DNA of 64,000 nucleotides, taken from UBA2942 sp045127535 (GTDB lineage: Bacteria; Bacillota; Clostridia; Lachnospirales; Lachnospiraceae). Below the pieces are notes generated by a model. That model searched no databases. It was not told the origin of the DNA and worked only from the letters and a program-made list of their open reading frames with translations. Where the stretch lies: positions 1 through 64,000 of the forward strand of contig JBGVQN010000025.1 in NCBI GenBank assembly GCA_045127535.1, given 5' to 3'. Position numbers and translations under genes: made by a program. Positions 43,830 to 52,357 of the stretch are shown piece after piece (the first letter of the stretch is position 1; each line of letters opens with the position of its first letter).

Positions 43830-45101
43830 ATGTCAACTGGAATTGAAACAAAATGTATTCACGAAGGATGGAAACCATCACAGGGAGAACCAAGACAGTT
43901 ACCGGTATATCAAAGTACAACATTTAAATATGATACAAGCGATGCTATGGGTAAGCTGTTTGATTTAGAAGCAGATGGCTATTTTTATACCAGACTGCAA
44001 AATCCTACCAATGATGCAGTAGCAGCAAAAATATGTGCGTTAGAGGGCGGTGTTGCTGCAATGCTTACATCTTCGGGACAGGCAGCAAATTTTTATGCAA
44101 TTTTTAATATTTGTGAAGCAGGAGATCACTTCATTGCCTCATCTTCCATATATGGAGGTACTTATAATTTGTTTGGGGTTACCATGAAGAAAATGGGGAT
44201 TGAATGTACTTTTGTAGATCAGGATCTGCCTGAAGAAGAATTAGCAAAATACTTCAAACCAAATACCAAAGCAGTATTTGGTGAGACCATCACCAATCCT
44301 ACTGTGTCCATATTTGATTTTGAAAAGTTTGCTAGACTTGCGCATTCTCATGGTGTGCCACTGATCGTTGATAATACGTTTGCCACACCAGTAAATTGCA
44401 GACCATTTGAGTGGGGAGTAGACATTGTAACACATTCTACTACAAAGTATATGGATGGTCATGGTGTGGGGGTTGGCGGCTGTATTGTAGATAGCGGCAA
44501 TTTTGATTGGACAAAACATAAAGATAAATTCCCTGGTTTAACCACACCAGATGAATCCTATCATGGCATTACTTATGTAGAAAGATTCGGCAAAGGTGTC
44601 TATATCACAAAAGCAACTGCACAATTAATGAGAGATTTTGGTTCCATTCAGTCTCCTCAAAATGCGTTTTATTTGAATTTAGGTCTGGAAACGCTGCATC
44701 TTAGAATGAAAAAGCACTGTGAGAATGCATTGGCAGTTGCAAAATTTTTGAAAGAACAGGATAAAGTGGCATGGGTACATTATGCTGGATTGGAAGAAGA
44801 TCAGTATTACGATCTGGCAAAAAGATATATGCCAAATGGAACCTGTGGTGTTCTTGCCTTTGGCATCAAGGGTGGCAGAGATGCGTCCATCGCTTTTATG
44901 GATAAGCTAAAAGTGATTTCAATTGTTACACATGTAGCAGATGCCAAGACTTGTCTGCTTCATCCAGCAAGCCATACACATCGTCAGTTGACAGATAAGC
45001 AGTTAGAAGAGGCTGGAGTTGCTCCTGATCTGATTCGGTTGTCAGTTGGCATAGAGGATGTTAATGATATCATAAGTGATTTAGAGCAGGCTTTAAAGTA
45101 A
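43830..45101 (+). CDS. metY: O-acetylhomoserine sulfhydrylase
   Basis: A 423-residue PLP enzyme of the Cys/Met metabolism family making homocysteine (or methionine) from O-acetylhomoserine and sulfide. It begins TKCIHEGWKPSQGEPRQLPVYQSTTFKYD, has AMLTSSGQAANFYAI, LIVDNTFATPVNCRPFEWGVDIVTHSTTKYMDGHG (PLP Lys in STTKY, about 205) and LLHPASHTHRQL near the end. ATG 43830 is preferred to 43824 because GGAGG is directly beside 43824. A 15-bp tandem duplication covers the stop codon. Likely controlled by the LysR gene upstream. Confidence 0.94.
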   Translation: MSTGIETKCIHEGWKPSQGEPRQLPVYQSTTFKYDTSDAMGKLFDLEADGYFYTRLQNPTNDAVAAKICALEGGVAAMLTSSGQAANFYAIFNICEAGDHFIASSSIYGGTYNLFGVTMKKMGIECTFVDQDLPEEELAKYFKPNTKAVFGETITNPTVSIFDFEKFARLAHSHGVPLIVDNTFATPVNCRPFEWGVDIVTHSTTKYMDGHGVGVGGCIVDSGNFDWTKHKDKFPGLTTPDESYHGITYVERFGKGVYITKATAQLMRDFGSIQSPQNAFYLNLGLETLHLRMKKHCENALAVAKFLKEQDKVAWVHYAGLEEDQYYDLAKRYMPNGTCGVLAFGIKGGRDASIAFMDKLKVISIVTHVADAKTCLLHPASHTHRQLTDKQLEEAGVAPDLIRLSVGIEDVNDIISDLEQALK

Positions 45102-45120
45102 AACTCTTTAAAGTAAAACT
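45091..45120 (+). repeat. 15-bp tandem duplication at the metY stop codon
   Basis: CTTTAAAGTAAAACT occurs twice without gap (45091-45105, 45106-45120). The stop codon is in the first copy, so the protein is unaffected. Confidence 0.9.
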
Positions 45121-45170
45121 ATTGAAAGCGACAGGTAAAGTAACAGGGTTAAAAGAACAGCATGTAGAGT

Positions 45171-45204
45171 AAAAAATGCACTGGCGAATGCCAGTGTATT
45201 TTTT
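45171..45204 (+). terminator. metY terminator
   Basis: AAAAAATGCACTGGC (45171-45185) pairs with GCCAGTGTATTTTTT (45190-45204). Confidence 0.9.
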
Positions 45205-45277
45205 CAGCTTGATGGTGAGACGAGTGGGAGAATTGATTATTGAACAGTCTATGTGGAATAACAAATCCGGAAAACGC

Positions 45278-45306
45278 TTGCAATATTTGATTTAAAGGGT
45301 TATAAT
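45278..45306 (+). promoter_or_regulatory. Promoter of the TtcA-like gene
   Basis: TTGCAA (45278-45283), 17-bp spacer, TATAAT (45301-45306). Confidence 0.75.
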
Positions 45307-45380
45307 TGTCTTATCTAACTATTCGCAAAACCCAAGTTTAACGCATAGTTGAGTCGATTTTTCCAGGAAGGACCCTTTAT

Positions 45381-46118
45381 ATGCATTTACAGAAATTATA
45401 TGGTCACACCCGTAAAGCCATTCAAACATACAATTTGATCTCTCCCAATGACCGTATTGCTGTTGGCATCTCCGGTGGCAAAGACAGCCTGACACTCTTA
45501 TATGCACTGGCAGGTTTGCGGCAGTTTTATCCTGTGCCTTTTGCATTAGAAGCCATCACTGTGGATCTGGGCTTTGGTATGTGCTATGACTCTGTTGCAG
45601 ATCTTTGCAGATCCCTGCAGGTTCCTTATACCATTGTTTCTACAGAAATCTCTGAGATCGTTTCCAATCGTTCTGCAGATCATTATTCCTGTAGTCTATG
45701 CGCCAAGCTGCGCAAAGGCGCTTTAAATCAGCAGGCTTTGGCGCTGCATTGCAATAAGATCGCTTATGCCCATCATAGAGATGATATTGTGGATACCCTG
45801 ATCATGAGTATGTATTATGAGCATCGGCTATATTCCTTTGCACCATATACCTATCTGGACAATACTGGACTTGCCTTGATACGACCCCTGATCTATGTTT
45901 CAGAAGGTGAAATTTTAAATTTTAAAGAAAAATATCAACTTCCTGTAATCCCAAATTTATGCCCTGCAGATGGCGCCACCAAGCGCACCCAGGTACGCAG
46001 CCTGGTAAATGACCTTGGGAAAACATATCCCGGACTGCGGGAGCATCTGTTTACTGCTATCGAAAACAGCGACATTGGCGACTGGGTCAATGCAAGAAAG
46101 CGTGGTGATATTTTATGA
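45381..46118 (+). CDS. TtcA-like PP-loop ATPase (tRNA 2-thiolation family)
   Basis: A 245-residue PP-loop protein. The ATP-pyrophosphatase motif is VGISGGKDSLTLLYAL (about 33-48), followed by the CxxC of YSCSLCAKLRKGAL (about 107-120) and AYAHHRDDIVDTLIMS. TtcA adds sulfur to C32 of some tRNAs with an iron-sulfur cluster held by three cysteines; CxxC plus a later Cys (NLCPADG) are present. Clostridial members are often annotated this way without proof. The stop overlaps the start of a tyrosine recombinase (ATGA), an unusual partner. Confidence 0.82.
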   Translation: MHLQKLYGHTRKAIQTYNLISPNDRIAVGISGGKDSLTLLYALAGLRQFYPVPFALEAITVDLGFGMCYDSVADLCRSLQVPYTIVSTEISEIVSNRSADHYSCSLCAKLRKGALNQQALALHCNKIAYAHHRDDIVDTLIMSMYYEHRLYSFAPYTYLDNTGLALIRPLIYVSEGEILNFKEKYQLPVIPNLCPADGATKRTQVRSLVNDLGKTYPGLREHLFTAIENSDIGDWVNARKRGDIL

Positions 46119-47260
46119 GTACAACATTACCTTACCATAAGCAAATTGATATTCAATACACCCAGAAGCTGCGGCAGCTTATCACTACTCTCCCACCCTA
46201 CGCCAAGGATTTTTTTAGGGGGATCGAACCAAGGACATCTTCCCGCACCAGAATCGCCTATGCCTATGATTTATCTGTGTTTTTTCAGTTTTTACATGAT
46301 CAAAATCCTGTGCTGGCACAAAAGGATGTAACGGAGATCACTTTGGAGGAGCTAGAAGCTGTTACACCAAAGGATCTTGAGGAATATATGGAGTATTTGA
46401 AATATTATGACGCTGCTGACGATTCCCCCCATTACAATCAGTCACAGGGCATTAAGCGCAAGATTTCCTCCATAAAGTCTTTTTACCGCTATTTTTACGA
46501 GAAAATGGACATTGAAAAGAATCCTGCCTCATTGATCAGACTGCCCCGCATCCATGGAAAGCAGATCATCAAATTGGATGTGAATGAAATCGTACTGTTT
46601 TTAGACTCTGTAGAAAAGGGAGAAAGCCTTACACCAAAGCAAAAGCAGTTTCACGAAAAGACCAAGGTGCGTGATCTGGCTATTATGACTCTCCTGTTGG
46701 GTACCGGACTGCGTGTTTCCGAATGTGTTGGTCTGGATATTGCAGACATTGATTTTGACAACAGCGGCGTCAAGATCCATCGCAAAGGCGGTAAGGAGGT
46801 CATGGTCTATTTTGGGGAGGAAGTAGAACTGGCGCTTCTGGACTATTTAGAGGAACGTATGCTGATCATCCCTGCTGACGGTCACGAAAACGCTCTGTTT
46901 CTCTCCCTGCAGAAAAAACGGATTGGAGTGCGCACGGTAGAAAATATGGTGCATAAATATGCCGCCAGCGTGACCACTGTAAAGAACATTACTCCCCATA
47001 AGCTGCGCAGTACCTATGGCACCCAGCTGTATCAGGAAACCGGCGATATTTATCTGGTGGCAGATGTATTGGGGCACAGTGATGTCAATACGACCAGGCG
47101 GCACTATGCAGCATTGGAGGATGAACGCAGACGCAGCGCAAGAAACAAGGTGCGCCTGAGAGAAGCTGCAGATACGTATCCTGTGGAATTAGGTGTATTT
47201 GATATGCATTCAGATCTTTCAGAAGAAAGATGCGATCCGTCGGAGGGGGATGAATTATAG
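46115..47260 (+). CDS. Tyrosine recombinase with complete active site (Xer-like)
   Basis: A 381-residue recombinase longer than XerC/XerD (about 300). N-terminal SAM-like domain about 30-130, catalytic domain about 160-350. All six residues are visible: Arg in GTGLRVSECVGL, Lys in IHRKGGKEVMVYF, His and Arg in TPHKLRSTYGT, His in LGHSDVNTTRRHY and its Tyr. A charged C-terminal tail of about 35 residues is extra. Not flanked by att-like repeats or phage genes, so a housekeeping role (dif resolution) is possible, especially as the XerD-like protein at 26851 is degenerate. Confidence 0.88.
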   Translation: MSTTLPYHKQIDIQYTQKLRQLITTLPPYAKDFFRGIEPRTSSRTRIAYAYDLSVFFQFLHDQNPVLAQKDVTEITLEELEAVTPKDLEEYMEYLKYYDAADDSPHYNQSQGIKRKISSIKSFYRYFYEKMDIEKNPASLIRLPRIHGKQIIKLDVNEIVLFLDSVEKGESLTPKQKQFHEKTKVRDLAIMTLLLGTGLRVSECVGLDIADIDFDNSGVKIHRKGGKEVMVYFGEEVELALLDYLEERMLIIPADGHENALFLSLQKKRIGVRTVENMVHKYAASVTTVKNITPHKLRSTYGTQLYQETGDIYLVADVLGHSDVNTTRRHYAALEDERRRSARNKVRLREAADTYPVELGVFDMHSDLSEERCDPSEGDEL

Positions 47261-47389
47261 AATAGATGCCCAAATTATCAAAAACCATGGAAGTACAGAT
47301 TGATACAAGAGTCAAAGTTTGCATAAAATATCGGGTATTTCAGCTTGACCAGCTTGATTTGCTACAATAGTTTAAGTGTGAAGACAGTA

Positions 47390-47430
47390 TCAGAGCCAAT
47401 CTTCAAAGTTGAAAATCGGCTCTGATTTTT
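47390..47430 (+). terminator. Recombinase operon terminator
   Basis: TCAGAGCC (47390-47397) pairs with GGCTCTGA (47418-47425) followed by T5. The remaining 47431-47569 holds only an 8-bp CTGTCTGT/ACAGACAG dyad (47526-47560). Confidence 0.85.
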
Positions 47431-47569
47431 CGTGCAGCATATCAAACACTGACTGGTGTATTACAGTATTGCTTGTGATAAAGTATTTCAAGTCTGCAAT
47501 ATCAGCCCACATGATCGATACACATCTGTCTGTAGTCAAAACATTCTGCTGTACAGACAGACTGCTTCA

Positions 47570-48136
47570 CTATAATTGCATCACCTTATAACAAAAATAA
47601 GTGCCCGGATGAATATTGTCATCATCATAATACAGAAGTCCCAGCTTATCAAACACAAAGGTCTGCGAAAATACTTTCTCAGCCAACGCCTCATATGCTT
47701 TCTGATAATGTGAAAACGGCGCTCCGCCAATGGCAACTGTCATATGAAACATATAATCATCATCATGCTCTGCCGGACAGTTTCCAAAGCGATCCTGCAG
47801 CTTTTGAAACAGGTTCTGCTGCATTTGCTTCAGTTCTGCAGATGCCTTTACTTCTATGCTCATACAACCGGAGGGTTTGCCGCCCAGCACGCTGTTTGGG
47901 TAGAGATGTAATTGCTCCAGCTGGATCTGCACCGGTTTCTGTTCTTTGGCAAACTCGTCAAAAAACTGTTCCATTTCCTCCAGTCCGGGTATGACAAAGG
48001 GTTGTTTCAAGGACACATGTTGAGGCAGTCTGGCCATTTCAAAGCCCAGATCTCCCGCTCTGTGAGCCTCTAACATGATCCGTCTGCCAAAATTTTCACC
48101 TTCTGTATCTGCGATCAGTACGATCGTTGCTTTCAT
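47570..48136 (-). CDS. 2H phosphoesterase (2'-5' RNA ligase family)
   Basis: A 188-residue protein with the two His motifs of the 2H fold: HVSLKQPF (about 40-47) and HMTVAIGG (about 133-140), each H-x-[ST]. Members act on 2',3'-cyclic or 2'-5' phosphodiester bonds of RNA or small nucleotides (LigT, YjcG, CPDase). Substrate unknown. ATG at 48136 with GGAGG is preferred over a 28-codon upstream extension that runs through the 39-bp repeats. The gene lies downstream of thrS on the same strand, separated by that repeat array. Confidence 0.85.
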   Translation of the reverse strand: MKATIVLIADTEGENFGRRIMLEAHRAGDLGFEMARLPQHVSLKQPFVIPGLEEMEQFFDEFAKEQKPVQIQLEQLHLYPNSVLGGKPSGCMSIEVKASAELKQMQQNLFQKLQDRFGNCPAEHDDDYMFHMTVAIGGAPFSHYQKAYEALAEKVFSQTFVFDKLGLLYYDDDNIHPGTYFCYKVMQL

Positions 48137-48154
48137 AGGATGATTCCTCCTTAT

Positions 48155-48271
48155 CCTGTTTTTGTATTTTCTGTACAGCATATTGCCAATATCGCTGCTT
48201 GTCTGCTTTCTGCACAGCATATTGGCAATATCACTGCTAATCTACTTTCTGTTCACCATATTGGCAATATC
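48155..48271. repeat. Array of 39-bp repeats with palindromic core
   Basis: ATATTGSCAATAT occurs at 48180-48192, 48219-48231 and 48258-48270, exactly 39 bp apart. The 24-bp stretches between are also similar (CTGCTTGTCTGCTTTCTGCACAG-like), so the whole 39-mer is tandemly repeated. Each core is a 6-bp dyad. Located between thrS and the 2H gene, it is non-coding unless the 2H protein is extended. Confidence 0.9.
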
Positions 48272-48272
48272 T

Positions 48273-50030
48273 CTACTCCTGCAATTCCTGCTCCAACATC
48301 TGAATCAACTCCGGTATACACAGGCTGCCCATATCTCCTGCGTCCCGTTTGCGCACAGACACCTGACAGCTGTCTTCCTCCTTTTGCCCAATGATCAGCA
48401 TGTATGGAACCTTATCTAACTGCGCCTCACGGATCTTATAGCCGATCTTCTCAGATCTGGAATCCAACTCGCAGCGAAAACCTGCTGCAGTCAGTTCCTT
48501 TAAGACATCCTGGGCATACCCATGAAAGCGGTTGGCAATGGGCAGGATCTTGATCTGTACCGGAGAAAGCCACAAAGGAAATTTTCCTGCGTAATGCTCG
48601 ATCAGGATTCCAATAAATCGTTCGATTGAGCCAAAGACCACTCTATGGATCATGATGGGTCTGTGCTTTTCACCGTCTGCGCCTGTATATTCTGCCTCAA
48701 ACCGCAGGGGCAGCTGAAAATCCAGCTGGATGGTACCACACTGCCATGTTCTGCCCATGGAGTCCTCTAAGTGAAAATCAATCTTTGGTCCATAGAACGC
48801 TCCATCACCCTCATTGATGACATAAGCCTTTCCGGATGCCTCCAGAGCATTTTTCATTTCCGCCGTTGCCAGCTCCCAGTCCTCATCACTGCCAATGCTG
48901 TCTTCCGGTCTTGTAGACAGTTCCAGATGATACCGGAACCCAAATCGGTCATATACCTGCTCGATCAACTGAATTACACCTAAAATTTCATCCCGGATCT
49001 GCTCCTTCATCATAAAAATGTGTGCATCATCCTGCGTAAAACAGCGCACCCGCATCAGTCCATGGAGGGCGCCTGACAGTTCATGTCTGTGTACCAGCCC
49101 CAATTCACCCATTCTGATGGGCAGCTCCCGGTAGGAATGAGGCTGCATTTTGTATACCAGCATGCCTCCGGGACAATTCATAGGTTTAATGGCAAAATCC
49201 ATTTGGTCGATCACTGTGGAATACATATTTTCACGATAGTGATCCCAATGACCGGAGGTCTGCCACAGCTGACGGTTCAGCATCATAGGTGTTGAGATCT
49301 CCTGGTAGCCATTGCGCATATGGAGGTCTCTCCAATAGTCGATCAGCAGATTTTTCAGCACCATGCCCTTTGGCAGAAAGAAGGGAAATCCTGGCCCTTC
49401 CTCCATGATTGCAAAAAGCCCCAGTTCCCTGCCCAGCTTTCTGTGATCCCGTTTCTTGATCTCTTCCTGCCGGTTTAAATATTCTTCCAGCTGGGCATTT
49501 TTTGGAAAGGCAATGCCATAGATCCTTGTGAGCATTTTGTTGTGTTCATCCCCACGCCAATACGCACCGGCAATGGCTGTCAGATGGATGGCCTTGATCA
49601 AATTGGTATTGCTTACGTGAGGCCCTGCACACAGATCCACATATTCTCCCTGCTTATAAAAAATCAGTTTTTCTTCTGCAGGAAGCTCATGAATCAATTC
49701 CAGCTTGTAAGGCTCATTTCTTTGCTCCATCAGGGAGACTGCTTCTTCCCTGCTCAATTCAAACCGATGCAGGGACAGACTTTCGTTGACGATCCGTTTC
49801 ATTTCCTGCTGGATGGCTTCCAGCTCTGCTGCCCCTAATTGAAACCCAAAGTCAAAATCATAATAAAAGCCCTCTTTAATGGCTGGGCCAATTGCGCACT
49901 TTGCTTCCGGGTAAAGACGCTTGACTGCCTGCGCCAGCACATGGGCTGCTGTGTGCCAAAATGCAGCCTTACCTGCTTCCTGTTCAAAACCAATGTCTTT
50001 GATGCTTCCATCCTTCATACTTACCTTCAT
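48273..50030 (-). CDS. thrS: Threonyl-tRNA synthetase without TGS domain
   Basis: A 585-residue class II synthetase that charges tRNA-Thr. The editing N2 domain is present (HTAAHVLAQAV, GPHVSNTNLIKAIHLTAIAGAYWRGD) followed by the catalytic core (motif 2 around RHELSGALHGLMRVRCFTQDDAHIF, zinc-binding CPGG/Cys-His-His) and anticodon-binding C-terminal domain. The N-terminal TGS domain of about 60 residues found in most bacterial ThrS is absent; the protein begins right before N2. A T-box leader controls it. Confidence 0.95.
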   Translation of the reverse strand: MKVSMKDGSIKDIGFEQEAGKAAFWHTAAHVLAQAVKRLYPEAKCAIGPAIKEGFYYDFDFGFQLGAAELEAIQQEMKRIVNESLSLHRFELSREEAVSLMEQRNEPYKLELIHELPAEEKLIFYKQGEYVDLCAGPHVSNTNLIKAIHLTAIAGAYWRGDEHNKMLTRIYGIAFPKNAQLEEYLNRQEEIKKRDHRKLGRELGLFAIMEEGPGFPFFLPKGMVLKNLLIDYWRDLHMRNGYQEISTPMMLNRQLWQTSGHWDHYRENMYSTVIDQMDFAIKPMNCPGGMLVYKMQPHSYRELPIRMGELGLVHRHELSGALHGLMRVRCFTQDDAHIFMMKEQIRDEILGVIQLIEQVYDRFGFRYHLELSTRPEDSIGSDEDWELATAEMKNALEASGKAYVINEGDGAFYGPKIDFHLEDSMGRTWQCGTIQLDFQLPLRFEAEYTGADGEKHRPIMIHRVVFGSIERFIGILIEHYAGKFPLWLSPVQIKILPIANRFHGYAQDVLKELTAAGFRCELDSRSEKIGYKIREAQLDKVPYMLIIGQKEEDSCQVSVRKRDAGDMGSLCIPELIQMLEQELQE

Positions 50031-50083
50031 TTCCTATGTCTCCTTTCGCTTTGCGTCATACTAGCAATTGCGGAACATATACC

Positions 50084-50140
50084 GGACGCTTTGGAAAGTA
50101 TCGTCCTGCTTAGAAAACATTTTCTTGCAGATACTTCCTA
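50084..50140. mobile_element. Deleted relic of the foldback element
   Basis: Left end CCGGACGCTTTGGAAAGTATC corresponds to the left end of copy 1 (about 55410) and copy 2 (about 63655); it is joined to TCCTGCTTAGAA, the end of the conserved 3' core. GGAAAGTATC and GATACTTCC (about 50093-50140) still form a stem. It lies in the thrS mRNA leader. Confidence 0.55.
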
Positions 50141-50221
50141 AAACTGGTATTGAATACAGCTTCGCAAGTGCCTATATGTACAGAATTTGCCGTCTGGTCT
50201 GCCAGACATTACGTAAACATA

Positions 50222-50493
50222 AGAAAAGCACCCTTAATAAACAGCATACAGCCGTCTATCTAAGGGTGCAGTAATATTGATGCACGGTTCCACCTTAACT
50301 TTTTACTTCAGATTCCAACAAATCCTAAACTTTAACGCAGTTTTACGGTAACCCTTACTGTGATTCAGTGTTACAGCTCTGGAATGGTTTTCATTTATCT
50401 TCTGTCATAAAAGGCTTCCACCAGCTGCCTTTCTCTCTGGATGACTCGGATAAGCTACTCTTTCCGTCTTCGCTTTTCTTATGTTATGGGTGT
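50222..50493 (-). promoter_or_regulatory. T-box leader (threonine)
   Basis: On the minus strand: stem I with AGAGAG and GGTGGAAGCC (about 50440-50410), the T-box AGGTGGAACCGTG (50295-50283) and a terminator whose arms are GCACCCTTA (50228-50236) and TAAGGGTGC (50261-50269) followed by T residues. Controls thrS through uncharged tRNA-Thr. The specifier codon was not assigned. Confidence 0.92.
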
Positions 50494-50522
50494 ATTTTAA
50501 TGGATCAATAAGAATCTGTCAA
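50494..50522 (-). promoter_or_regulatory. thrS promoter
   Basis: Minus strand TTGACA (50522-50517), 17-bp spacer, TAAAAT (50499-50494). Confidence 0.82.
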
Positions 50523-50547
50523 GTGTGAAGTGACCTTTTTTTACCTT

Positions 50548-51369
50548 TTAATCATTTGCCTTCTGCCCAATAATACGCACATCCAGCTTATTATAAGCCA
50601 TATCGATGCCTCTCTCCAGGAACTCCTTATAGATCTCCTCTTGCAAAGCAAAATATCCATTCCAGTATTCTGCCGTTGGAGTCCATGCACGCACCACGTA
50701 CTCGATCCTGCTTTCCTGAAATGCGCTGATGCCCACAAAGGGTTCCGGGTCATCCAGAAACACAGGCAGTCTGTGAATACAGGTGTAGATTGCATCCTTT
50801 ACATTTTCCACCTGATCTTCATAGGCTGCAGTGATCAGCAGATCTACACGACGGCATGGTTCTGCAGTATAATTGGTGATTTTTCCAGCAGATATTTCAC
50901 TGTTTGGTACGTAGACGATTTTATTATCATTGGTTTTCAGTTTGGTATATACAAAACCAATAGACTGTACGGTGCCGTTTTCACTGCCCAGTTCAATATA
51001 ATCACCGATCTCAAAAGGCTTAGATACCAGCAGCTGCAATCCACCGGCACAATTGGTCAGGAAATTCTGCACTGCCAGAGAAACAGCCAGACCAAGCAAA
51101 CTAAATACTGCCACCAGTGAAGTGATGGGGATTCCCAGGCTGTCAATTACGATCAGTGCCACCACAATATACAACAACACCTTGATGGCAGTATAAATAA
51201 TCTGCATCAAAGTCTCATCTAAAATGCTTTTCTTCAGCATTTTTCGAACCAGACTCAGCAGGATCCGTGCCACTACATAACATATAACAAATGTAATGAC
51301 TGCCTGTAAAACACTGGCTGCTGAGAAATCTCCTACCTTCAGAGAAGAAATGATTTCTGTTAAATCCAT
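50548..51369 (-). CDS. mscS: Small-conductance mechanosensitive channel (MscS family)
   Basis: A 273-residue channel releasing solutes under osmotic downshift. Three membrane helices (about 15-100), with the pore-lining helix in SLVAVFSLLGLAVSLAVQNFLTNCAGGLQLLVSKPFEIGDYIEL, the typical Gly/Ala-rich TM3 followed by the beta domain. C-terminal alpha/beta domain follows. RBS AGGAAG just before the ATG. A 17-bp gap from the 151-residue gene upstream suggests co-transcription. Confidence 0.93.
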   Translation of the reverse strand: MDLTEIISSLKVGDFSAASVLQAVITFVICYVVARILLSLVRKMLKKSILDETLMQIIYTAIKVLLYIVVALIVIDSLGIPITSLVAVFSLLGLAVSLAVQNFLTNCAGGLQLLVSKPFEIGDYIELGSENGTVQSIGFVYTKLKTNDNKIVYVPNSEISAGKITNYTAEPCRRVDLLITAAYEDQVENVKDAIYTCIHRLPVFLDDPEPFVGISAFQESRIEYVVRAWTPTAEYWNGYFALQEEIYKEFLERGIDMAYNKLDVRIIGQKAND

Positions 51370-51385
51370 AGCATTACAACTTCCT

Positions 51386-51841
51386 TTATAAATTGATCAT
51401 TGGCTGGAAATCTTCACTGTCATAGCACAAAAAGCCGCCTGCCCTTTCTGCTACCTTCTGGAAACATTTTACCAACAGACTTTCATCGGTATCCAAAGCC
51501 TGAATTGCATAAATCATTGACACGCCATGTGACTGTAAAAAGGCAGCATCCTGCTCATCAGCAAAAGGCTCGATCAGCTCAATGTCAATGGAATGTCCTG
51601 CTTCTGTGATCCATTCCACAATGTGCATGGATTCCCAAAGCTCTACCGTCTGTCCACACTCTTTGGTCAGGATCTCACTCAGCTCTTTGGCGTCGATCTC
51701 CTTGGCTGACATATAATACATATCAACTTCTGCAGCAGATAATCCCTCTGTGGCAGGCTTTGGCGTCTGTGGCTTTCCTGTTACAGGGAATTTGGGCTTT
51801 TTGAATTTAGATGATTGTAATGACTTTTTTGCACTGCTCAT
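51386..51841 (-). CDS. Hypothetical protein
   Basis: A 151-residue soluble protein. The first 30 residues are basic and proline-rich (KKSLQSSKFKKPKFPVTGKPQTPKP), the rest acidic with predicted alpha/beta content (SAKEIDAKELSEILTKECGQTVELWESMHIVEWITEAGHSIDIELIEPFADEQDAAFLQSHGVSMIYAIQALD). No motif recognised. It is placed between rsfS and mscS on the same strand. Function unknown. Confidence 0.75.
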   Translation of the reverse strand: MSSAKKSLQSSKFKKPKFPVTGKPQTPKPATEGLSAAEVDMYYMSAKEIDAKELSEILTKECGQTVELWESMHIVEWITEAGHSIDIELIEPFADEQDAAFLQSHGVSMIYAIQALDTDESLLVKCFQKVAERAGGFLCYDSEDFQPMINL

Positions 51842-51916
51842 AAGTCCTGCCTTTCTGAAGATTTCTTCAAATCAGTGTATCTAATCAATGTATCTAATGC
51901 GTAATGATCAGGCAGA

Positions 51917-52279
51917 TCATTCTGCACTGTTTAATTCCTCAATAGAAATGGACTTGCCGTCACGCCAGATACGCTCTAAATCGTAGAACAAACGGTCTTC
52001 CTTATTGAAGATGTGTACGATAATATCATTATAATCCATTAAGATCCAGTTGGCAGACTGATACCCCTCGATCTGTCTGTAATCATATCCTGCACGGCCA
52101 AGCTCCTCCGCAATATTGTCTGCGATGGTCTGGATCTGGCTGGTGTTGTTACCGCTGGCAATAATAAAATAATCAGCGATTACAGAAACACCCTGAATAT
52201 TGATAATGCGAATATCCTCGCCCTTTTTGTCATCGATTGCCTTGTACGCAAGCTGGGCCATTTTCTTAGATTCTGCCAT
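51917..52279 (-). CDS. rsfS: Ribosomal silencing factor RsfS
   Basis: A 120-residue protein that binds L14 of the 50S subunit and stops subunit joining when nutrients are low. Recognised by KKGEDIRIINIQGVSVIADYFIIASGNNTSQIQTIADNIAEELGRAGYDYRQIEGYQSANWILMDYNDIIVHIF. ATG 52279 with GGAGGC is chosen over a 12-codon upstream extension. Part of the common nadD-yqeK-rsfS cluster. Confidence 0.96.
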   Translation of the reverse strand: MAESKKMAQLAYKAIDDKKGEDIRIINIQGVSVIADYFIIASGNNTSQIQTIADNIAEELGRAGYDYRQIEGYQSANWILMDYNDIIVHIFNKEDRLFYDLERIWRDGKSISIEELNSAE

Positions 52280-52357
52280 AGTTGCCTCCATTCTATTTTG
52301 CTTTTTTACAAGCATTTCTTCTTTATTGTTCTAAAAGCACACTGTTATCATAGCTGA

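Noticed and set aside
48155..48271. CRISPR-like array
   Set aside because: Repeats are contiguous 39-mers whose intervening parts are also similar, so there are no unique spacers, and no cas genes are near.
48140..48394. Plus-strand protein with 13-residue repeats (HIGNI)
   Set aside because: It overlaps thrS antisense and merely reflects the 39-bp DNA repeat.
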